DNA from: Benincasa hispida | Lineage: Eukaryota > Streptophyta > Magnoliopsida > Cucurbitales > Cucurbitaceae | Assembly: GCF_009727055.1 (NCBI RefSeq) | Contig: NC_052354.1 | Span: forward strand, 36,530,954-36,594,953 | Reading direction: 5' to 3' | DNA length: 64,000 nucleotides | In this document: piece after piece, positions 56,383-64,000 of the stretch | Layout of the letters: every line of letters starts with the position of its first letter | Position numbering within the stretch: position 1 is the first letter of the stretch | Made by a program: the position numbers and the translations under genes | The notes under the pieces: generated by a model | The model's database searches: none | The model's input: only the letters and a program-made list of their open reading frames with translations | Told to the model about the DNA's origin: nothing

Positions 56383-56744
56383 ACAATGTGCTACACCAAT
56401 ATGAGATGCAATCTTTTAAATTTAAAATCTTCATGAAGATTGGGAACTAACAGATGAAAAAAAAATATAACTAACTCATGGTAAAAAAAAAAAAAAAAAT
56501 AGATGAGAGGCCTTTTTATATTGAAGGAGATGAATAAGTTGTTTTTTAATTTAAATTAAATATAAAACCATAAATTCGTAGATTAACATGCAATTGTTAA
56601 GTTGTTTTTTAATTACAGCAAACGAAAGTAGTCGAATATTGAAAAAAAAAAAAAAAAAAACATGCTTAAGATCATAGCTCCTTAGATGAGAACATGGTGA
56701 ACCATTTTGTTACATCTATAAAACCATTTTTTTTTTAATTTTTT
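56383..56744. other. AT-rich spacer with A-runs
   Basis: Poly-A tracts at about 56484 and 56641. No gene seen. Confidence 0.45.
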
Positions 56745-56890
56745 AGGTTTCGTTTGGTAACCATTTAAATTAAGTCTTATTAGTTCTTGCTTCAAATTTC
56801 TTCCTTTGTCATTGGCTTTTTAACAATAATTTAAAAAATCAAATCAAAATTTGAAAAGTAAAAAAATAGCTATGATTTCATACGGACAAA
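56745..56890. mobile_element. Scrap of the GGTYTCGTTTGGTAAC MITE family
   Basis: TTAGGTTTCGTTTGGTAACC is followed by an interior resembling that of the 8109-8408 element (CAAATTTCTTCCTTTG, AAAAAATAGCT). The opposite terminus was not found. Confidence 0.45.
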
Positions 56891-57067
56891 GAAAGTTTGA
56901 GAAAGTAAAAGAAACTAAGTTCGTTGTGGAAAAAAAAAAAAGTAAATGATAGCTCTTTATATTGATTATGGATAGAAGTTGAAGAGATGGTATTGCATAA
57001 CATGACGCCTGAGGTTCCATTATTGAATATAATTAGAGAAAAATACTCATTTGGTTCTTAAATTTTT

Positions 57068-57950
57068 AATAATAGGTGCTGATATAGTTCATGGATTTTC
57101 AAGAATAGGTTTAAATATAAAATTAATTAAAAATATGATGTAGCAAGATGATTTGAAAAAAATATATATTTTTCAACATTTCCCACTTCTCTCTCCTCTC
57201 TTCTTCATCTCCATATTTTTTAAGGATCACAAGTAAAAACTACAGCAGCAGCAGTGTATGAATCAATGAAATCTAGTTTGTGGGTTGTTTAAAACTTTTG
57301 TGTATTCCAGAATTTAGAAATGTCACATCAGAATAAGATTTCAAAATTTTGAATTAAGTTGTATATTTCCATCCTTGTTTATAAGTTATTCAGTTAGCAA
57401 AATTCTTAAATTCAGTTGTCTAACTTTAGAGCTTGTAATTGGATTAGAGAGTGAATGGCAGTTGGATGAAACCATTGAAGCATAAATATGTTGGCCCTTT
57501 TCATCAAGTTTTACACTTGGAATGGGCTGCTCCTCTTGCTGCTCGATCTTAAACAAAATGGTACAGTTATAAATGTAAACATTAGACCTAAAGTATTAAC
57601 AGATGTAACATAATATAAAAAAATTACAAATATGATCAAATTTAAATAGTCTATCAGTGATAGATAAATGATAAAAGTCTATCACTAATATATATTTGGG
57701 AGTTTCGAATCCAGTTCATCTTGCCAAATCACCCTTTTTATGGAGATGTCCAAGAAAGGACAAGAGTGGAGAGAAGAAGAAGAAAGAGGAGAGAGAGAAG
57801 TGAGAAATGTTAAAAAATATATATTTTTTACAATTCATCTTGTCAAATCATATTTTAATTAATTTTATATTTAAATTTAATAAATTTATTAGTTGGAGAA
57901 CTTTTTAAGTCTATTCTTGAAAACTCATGGATTAAACTGACTAATTTAAA
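57068..57950. mobile_element. Foldback or MITE-like element with about 150-bp inverted arms
   Basis: The left arm (about 57081-57225: CATGGATTTTCAAGAATAG, then AATATGATGTAGCAAGATG, then TTCCCACTTCTCTCTCCTC) pairs with the right arm (about 57770-57942) read inverted. The 540-bp centre is non-coding and contains CTATCAGTGATAG / CTATCACTAAT words. Long inverted arms suggest a foldback or Mutator-like non-autonomous element. The exact ends and target duplication were not established. Confidence 0.6.
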
Positions 57951-58074
57951 ACATTATCCCAACGCACATATTCTTAATGTAGACTACAGGTATGATCTAG
58001 ACCATAGATATGAATATCACAATTGAATGGTTGAGATATGTTTGAATGAACAATCACGTCTTTTTCTCCATTAC

Positions 58075-58217
58075 AACTTATTGGCTCGAAGTAGTTACAC
58101 GATGAAGGTAATTTATCCTTTTATGTATAGGTATAACAAAACCATAAATATGAAGCATCACTATCTAACAATATTATCCAACTTATTGGCTCGAAGTAGT
58201 TACACGATGAAGGTAAT
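58075..58217. repeat. Two exact 38-bp direct repeats
   Basis: A segment containing TTATTGGCTCGAAGTAGTTA occurs at 58075-58112 and 58180-58217 with no difference, 67 bp apart. Confidence 0.9.
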
Positions 58218-58328
58218 GTATTATTTATGTTTGATATATTCCTTTCCCCTTTAAAATTTCACAAATTCCTATTTCGTCTTTCTTTTCGAATATTTACAAC
58301 TATTTAGGCAATGTGGAAGACTATTTTA

Positions 58329-58333
<5 letters not shown>

Positions 58334-58359
<26 letters not shown>
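58334..58359. repeat. (AT)n microsatellite
   Basis: About 13 AT dinucleotides. Confidence 0.9.
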
Positions 58360-58589
58360 CACTAAAGTAAAACTATAAATTTCACGTGCCTAGTACGTGT
58401 TACGGGCTAGTATTTATATATAATTTGGAGTAAATTTAATCAAAGATCTTATGTATTTTAGAATGAAGCAGAATTACATCAAGAAGAATAACATGATATC
58501 ATGTAATTTCAACATAGATTCTCATGTGTGTGAATTTAGTGAAAGACAAATTCAAAGAGTTAACATGAACATAGATCAACCAGTAAGAT

Positions 58590-58645
58590 ATATGAACTAT
58601 TAACCAAGAGGTCAGAGTTTCAAATCCTCCGCTCTAAATGTATTT
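58590..58645 (+). mobile_element. Possible SINE fragment (box-B-like)
   Basis: ACCAAGAGGTCAGAGTTTCAAATCCTCC contains, as separate short words, AGAGGTCA and GTTTCAAATCC, like the tRNA-derived box B region of plant SINEs. No box A or clear tail. Confidence 0.25.
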
Positions 58646-58686
58646 GTTAAAGAAAAAATCAAAGAGAAAAATATATGGATATATAA

Positions 58687-58815
58687 AAGGAATTGACCTA
58701 GAAATGAGTTGTAGTATAAATACATAAATATACCCCTCAAGATTCATAAGGAATTGACCTACAAATGAGTTGTAGTATAATACATAATACATAATATACC
58801 CCCTCAAGATTCAAA
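58687..58815. repeat. Imperfect tandem duplication of about 62 bp
   Basis: Both units hold AAGGAATTGACCTA(G/C)AAATG, a GTAGTATAA run and CCCTCAAGATTCA. Confidence 0.85.
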
Positions 58816-59649
58816 ATGAGCATAGTTAATTCGATCATGATATATATTCTAAATTAAAAGATAAAATATTTAAATCTTTGTCCACACATTTAAAACTAGA
58901 AAAAGGTAAATATACCTCTAAACTTTGGAGTTGTATCAATTAAAACCCTAGACTAATAATTTAATTTAAATCATGAACTTTTCATAAAGCACATCAATTT
59001 GCACCCTTTAAGACTCTTTCCTATGGTTACTTTTGAAAATCATTCATATATTAATTCTCGAACGCCTGTATACTTCTTCAAATGTCAATTTTATATAATG
59101 GATTATTAGAGTAAATACATAGACAATTTTCAAATGAAATTTTGTATAAAAGTCTAAATTGATTTATTTATGAAAGTTTAGGGATTTAATTGATATAATT
59201 ATAAGTTTTACATCAAACTTTTTTCAAACGAAATATGGTAGATGGTGTCAATTGATACACTTACAAAATTTCAAAGTTTGAATTGATAAAATTATTAATT
59301 TAAGATTTAAACGAATGCAACAGAGGATCTATTAATATTTTTTCAAAATAAAATTACATCCTTAAAAGAAATAAATCTTTGCAATTACAATCAATATTAG
59401 AATGAGCTTGACCATGGTTTTGATCAAAATTCATGTTTTGTTACATTGATAGTATATTAAAAAGTGAGACCTCGGAAAAACTGTTTTAGACACTTTTATT
59501 CCTCCGTTAATTTACTTATTTACAAAAAATGCAATTAAAAATAAATTATAAATAGTATATAAATAATTAATTATTAGTTATCCAATTATAGTACATAATT
59601 AGTTAGTAATTAGGACTGTTTTTAAATATAGAAAAATGAGTCAAAATAT
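58816..59649. other. AT-rich spacer
   Basis: No gene or clear repeat seen. Confidence 0.45.
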
Positions 59650-59815
59650 TTACAAAATATAGCAAAATTTTAGAGTTATCAATGATAGATGTTGATAGAC
59701 AATAATTTGTTTTATCAGTGTCTATCAATGTCTATTATTGATAGTTTTAAAATTTTACTTTATCTTATAAATATTGTCAACCGTTTTACTATCTAAAATA
59801 ATTTTTTTAATTATT
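59615..59815. mobile_element. Short inverted-repeat element with TGATAGAC words
   Basis: The left arm 59650-59700 (AGCAAAATTTTAGAGTTATC...TGATAGAC) pairs imperfectly with 59720-59770 read inverted, around a 20-bp centre. Small MITEs with TGATAGAC tandem words look like this. The ends are uncertain. Confidence 0.5.
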
Positions 59816-60236
59816 AATTTTTAATAATAAGTATAATAGAAACTTAAAGGATGGAATATAAAAAGTTTCTCCTACTTGAATTTTTTCCTTTAATTTAATT
59901 CAAAAAATTTTTAAATAGTTTTAGAATTCAAAAAGTTGGGTAACTAACTACTATAAAAACCAGTTTTCTCATTGATCTTGAATTTTATTGGTTACCTTTT
60001 TTGGGATACTTTTCTTTAAAAAAAAAATCTTTTTTATAAATAGTATTTATTATTATTTTTATTAAAAATGATGTTGCAAAAACAATAGATCGATCTCTTA
60101 CCTGTCTATGTTCCTTTTTTTTTAATAAAAGATCGTATAACTTTATGCCTAAAGAAAATTTTAATCAATTATAATTAGTAAATAATTAACTATCAACAAT
60201 AGATTAAATTAAATATTGTAATTAAGAACTAAAATG

Positions 60237-60813
60237 ATGGAATTAGGGTTGACAAAAATCCCCATTAAATCGGATTCTCGTGGGTACCCACCCCAATTGA
60301 AGCGGGGAATCCCCGATTTGACCGAGGATGGAGACAAATCGGGACACAAAATGGTCTCCGAACCAAGGACGAAGAGGGTATCCCCGCCTATTCCCGACCC
60401 TGACCACACTCCCAATATTTTTTTAATTATCTTTTAATATATATATATATTTTATTTATTTATACTTAAACAGTAGCTTTGTTATTTTTTTTTTCACTAA
60501 CTTTAACTCTTTATTAAATCTAAAATAAAGAAATGCTAAAATGTTTCTTATTATTAATTTAAATAAATATAACCATAACAATACTAACTCCTAAAATATT
60601 TAGGATTTTAATATAAATACAAAAATTTAGTTAATTTTAAATAAAATAATTAAAAATAAAAAATAAAAGACGGAAAACTTTTTTTGTGGGGATCCGACCC
60701 CGACTCTCCAAAACGGAGAATGGGACGAAAATGGGGATTACAAATCCCCATGGAACATGGATGAGGAGTGCATTCCGGTCCCGTCTCGCCTCCGTTGTCA
60801 TCCCTAAATGGAA
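60237..60813. mobile_element. MITE with TTAGGG(T/A)TGACAA termini and ATGGAA flanks
   Basis: The body 60243-60807 begins TTAGGGTTGACAA and ends TTGTCATCCCTAA, inverted termini with one mismatch. ATGGAA flanks both sides (60237-60242 and 60808-60813). The subterminal GC-rich blocks (CCCGACC, GGGGAATCCCCG) and AT-rich centre are usual for hAT-type MITEs, whose full duplication would be 8 bp; only six bases match here. The short open frames at 60209-60437 are by-products. Confidence 0.68.
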
Positions 60814-61348
60814 CACAAAAAGTTTTATTACTTCATTAAAAAAAAATTAAAGATTTTTTCTTTAATTAGAATTAACTTTTAAGTATAATATGAAATCAAA
60901 TGATAATTTTATTTTATTTAGTTTGAAAAGTTCTATTATATAATAAAAAAAATGTTAGCATAAGAATCTATATAACTTTTTAACAAATAAGCAAAGTAAT
61001 CGGTTCAAAAGTAGAAAACAACTTAAAAGTCATTCAAAACATTTAAAAAAGGAAAAACATAAGGAGAACTATATATATATTTATTTATTTATATTTAACT
61101 TACATTAAAAACAACAAAATGTAACCTAGAATTCATTAAAAATGTGGTATGAGATAAATTGATGTGATTTCAATAAACTTATCAAGATTGAATGAATGGA
61201 ATGTGAAAAGTTAAAATAAATTAATTATTAATTAATTTTTTATTTAATTATATTTAATTATAACCAACATATGAAAACTTTGATATGTCAAAAGTTTTAT
61301 AATTTTTTCTCATTTCATTAGCTCTAAATTTTTTACTACATTCATTTT
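60814..61348. other. AT-rich spacer
   Basis: No gene seen. Confidence 0.45.
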
Positions 61349-63390
61349 TGCAGGGAAGGAATTGAATTCCGTGCGTAAGCATGAGAACATCGTGCATTTG
61401 TGATTCAATTTTGAAATCAATGAAAACAAAGAAAAATGTACAAAAAAAAACGTATAATAGGATAAACATTAAGAATTCTAAGCATGTTGTTCAACGAAAA
61501 AGTAAAGGGAATAAGTACACTTACCCTTGCAGAAATCTTTTCGAAAAACTTATGCAAAAGATCACGAACACAACAACTTTACTCCCTCGAATAGGACAAC
61601 ACAAACACTAAACTTTTTTCGACACCACCACTCAGAGCCTTTGCTATTATCCGACAAGAAACAAGAAGGGTGATCTCCTATTGTTTTTTAGAGAAAGAAA
61701 GACAGTGAGATTGAGAGAAAGATTTGAGAGAGACTTTTCTTTCTTTTTTTTCACGTAAAATTTGTATTTTTTTTTCCTGTATTCACAATACAAAACTTAA
61801 GGAAGAGGAAGGATGAGACTTATTATTTTTTTTTAAAATAGGTGATATTATATAACCAACTTCATTGAAAATAAGGACTCCATAAATGGATGAGACTTAT
61901 TTTAACTTCCATCAATTGTGATGGAAATAATTCTCCTATAATGGGGAGTTATTAAACATACAATATTATCATATAATAAAATATATTATATGATTAATTA
62001 AATTAATTAATTAACTAATTTAATTAATCGTATAATATGCATTTTAATCACATTAAGATGCACATTTCTCCAATAATCTATAGTTTTAATATGAATCATA
62101 TTCACATTAAACTTTAACCTATAGTATTTATATAATTCTCATTATATAAATATTGAATCCCATTCAAATATTCATCTCTCATATGTTATATAGTTTTAAT
62201 TATAAATCATATTTATAATTAAATATATACTATAATGTATCAATACATTTATACTTTATATTAATCACATTAATATAATTAATAACTTTAATTCCCTTAA
62301 ATAATTTGAACAGTTCAAATTATTCTAAAAAATAATTCTTCTTTATTTTATCCTTAATGAGCTAGTAAGTGGACCTTATGGACCTATAGATTATAAGCTC
62401 CAATAATACAATATTAATTAATTAAACTCTTTAATTAAATTAATCAACATTCATTAACTCCGGTTATTCTACTAAAGACCGATAGTTGTACTCTTCGCAC
62501 TATAGATATATTTCTGTGTCCACGGACATAACCAATCAACAGTAAGTTCACCCTTCACAAATTGTTCATAACTAAAGCTGAGTTAAATTACCGTTTTATC
62601 CGATAGTTATATCTAACTCCTTAAGTACCACGGATTCCTCCAATTAACTGTTAGTTATAGTTAAACTATAAACTAAACTCCTTTCTGGCCAGTGAGAAGG
62701 TGAGCGCCTCATTGTTCAAGACTCAGAACCAGTCCTTAAGGTCATCTACTTACCCTTAAGATGGGAAGGAGTGAATTCCACCTTGTGTAATTGTGTTCTT
62801 AGCTTCCTATTTGCATGTATCCCCAAAATGGTAGATAGTGATTCGACGAATCTGGCTACTCTCATCCATACGAATCAAAGGTTCACCTTCATAGACAGGA
62901 GTTTACAACTCACTCAGAATTAAGGTCAGGTCACCTATGGTCATCCTAGAGAAATGTAAGCCTTTTCTAGTAACAGCATTATAAAGAGAAACTAATCATT
63001 TTGCGGTCCGGTCTTATACAAACTCTTTTTATAGGATACCACCACTCACATGTCTCTACATGAACGATCATGATCAGATCATTTGTAACACTTTACGACT
63101 ATTGTAACAATTATAAAGTGGGTCGTATCTGTAGCATCATTTGGATAAAGTACCAAACCTTATCCATATACTCGGACTATTTAGGTTATTACTTCAACAT
63201 GATCCGCTTGTATATCAATCAAATACATGTTTAAGTTATATTAAATAACATTGGATCTTAGTTTATTGGATTGGGTTAATGCAAACTAAATATCTAATAA
63301 AACAATACTTTATTTTGTTAAATAAATAATTTGTGTACAGATAATTTACAAGCTACAAAACCCACAAGATTTAGGGCATCAATCCCAATA
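61349..63390 (-). repeat. LTR L1 of the recurrent family
   Basis: Inverted family landmarks: GGACCTTATGGACCTATAG, GGTCATCCTAGAGAAATG, TTTGTAACACTTTACG, and an end AGGGCATCAATCCCAATA (decayed CAACA). The left border near TGCAGGGAAGG (61349) is a guess. Confidence 0.65.
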
Positions 63391-63400
63391 CAAAAATTTG

Positions 63401-64000
63401 AGTAAAGGGAATAAGTACACAACCTTGTAGAAATCTTCTCGAAAAACATCTGCAAAAGATCATGAACACAATAACTTTACTCCCTCAAATTGGACAACAC
63501 AAACACTGAACTTTCTTTGACACCACCACTCAGAGCCTTTGCTATTATCCAGACAGAAACAAGAAGGGTGGTCTCCTTTTGTTTTTGGGAGAAAGAAAAG
63601 CAGTGAGATTGAGAGAGAGATTTGAGAGAGAATTTTCTTCGTTTTCTTTCATGTAAAATTTGCAACTATTTTCTTCTTTATTCACAATAAAAAAGTTAAG
63701 GAAGAGGGAGGATGAGATTTATTTTAACTCCATCCATTGTGATGGAAATAACTCCCCCGTAATGGGGAGTTATTAAACATACAATATTATCATATAATAA
63801 AGTATATTATATGATTAATTAACTAATTTAATTAATTAATATTATCCTTTAATTAATCTTGTTAATATGCATTTTAATCATCATATTAAGATGCATATTT
63901 CTCCTTAATCTATAGTTTAATATGAATCATATTCACATTAAACTTTAACATATAATTTATATAATTCTTATTTATATAAATAACATTTGAATCTCATTCA
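63401..64000 (-). repeat. LTR L2, tandem partial copy continuing past the window
   Basis: From AGTAAAGGGAATAAGTACAC it repeats 61500 onwards (CACCACTCAGAGCCTTTGC, ACAAGAAGGGTG, AATGGGGAGTTATTAAACA), offset by about 1.9 kb. Its first 150 bp, as judged from L1, are missing, and 10 bp separate it from L1. Confidence 0.75.

Noticed and set aside
58600..58640. A tRNA gene
   Set aside because: Only a box-B-like word is present. No acceptor or anticodon stem can be drawn.

Overview
This window is plant nuclear DNA, almost certainly from a eudicot. The evidence is a plant-specific 60S acidic ribosomal protein P3 gene, a telo-box next to it, Ty1/copia and Ty3/gypsy elements primed by initiator tRNA-Met or by a TGGCGCC-type tRNA, MITEs, and long AT-rich spacers. 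The LTR families look cucurbit-like to me, but that is an impression from memory and not a search result. Only one host protein-coding gene could be supported; nearly everything else is transposable-element DNA at several levels of nesting. No tRNA, rRNA or CRISPR locus was seen.

Layout. 1-2909: decayed Ty1/copia element on the minus strand. 2910-6658: AT-rich spacer with three MITE-like elements, two of them inverted copies of one another. 6659-7740: P3 gene (minus strand, two exons) and its promoter side. 7741-10044: spacer with a PIF/Harbinger-type MITE and a SINE-like scrap. 10045-21850: a Tat-like Ty3/gypsy element whose LTR and primer site (left) and gag/protease end (right) are separated by about 10.5 kb of later insertions: an LTR of a recurrent family (A), then a non-autonomous element with 2.3 kb LTRs and only 525 bp inside, whose right LTR carries a chromovirus with a 5-bp target duplication. 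21851-30791: Ty1/copia element B with a 2.3 kb LTR (itself split by a solo LTR, C), primer site, 2.2 kb leader, gag, protease and integrase, broken off at the start of reverse transcriptase. 30792-35154: Athila-like gypsy element, broken off in turn by LTR E (35155-37263). 37264-45229: remnants of the E and H copia elements in opposite orientations, with solo LTR K inside the H LTR. 45230-50130: a second Athila-like remnant split by solo LTR F. 50330-53580: a gypsy-associated gag-like protein split by solo LTR M. 53581-56382: LTR-like debris. 56383-64000: AT-rich DNA with MITEs and foldback elements, ending in two LTRs in tandem.

The most robust results are insertions where both ends and the target duplication can be read: C (GAGTG), the chromovirus (CTTGG), K (ACTTA), M (GTTAG), and F (ATTAT/ATTTT, one mismatch). 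These give a relative order of events without any outside data.

I found no new enzymatic or defence system. The unusual signals are non-coding: arrays of short GC-rich or palindromic words inside LTRs and leaders (CGATCG, GCATAG, TTGCAA-centred), a threefold tandem primer-site-like repeat in a non-autonomous element, and deletion derivatives that keep LTRs and priming sites while losing reverse transcriptase.
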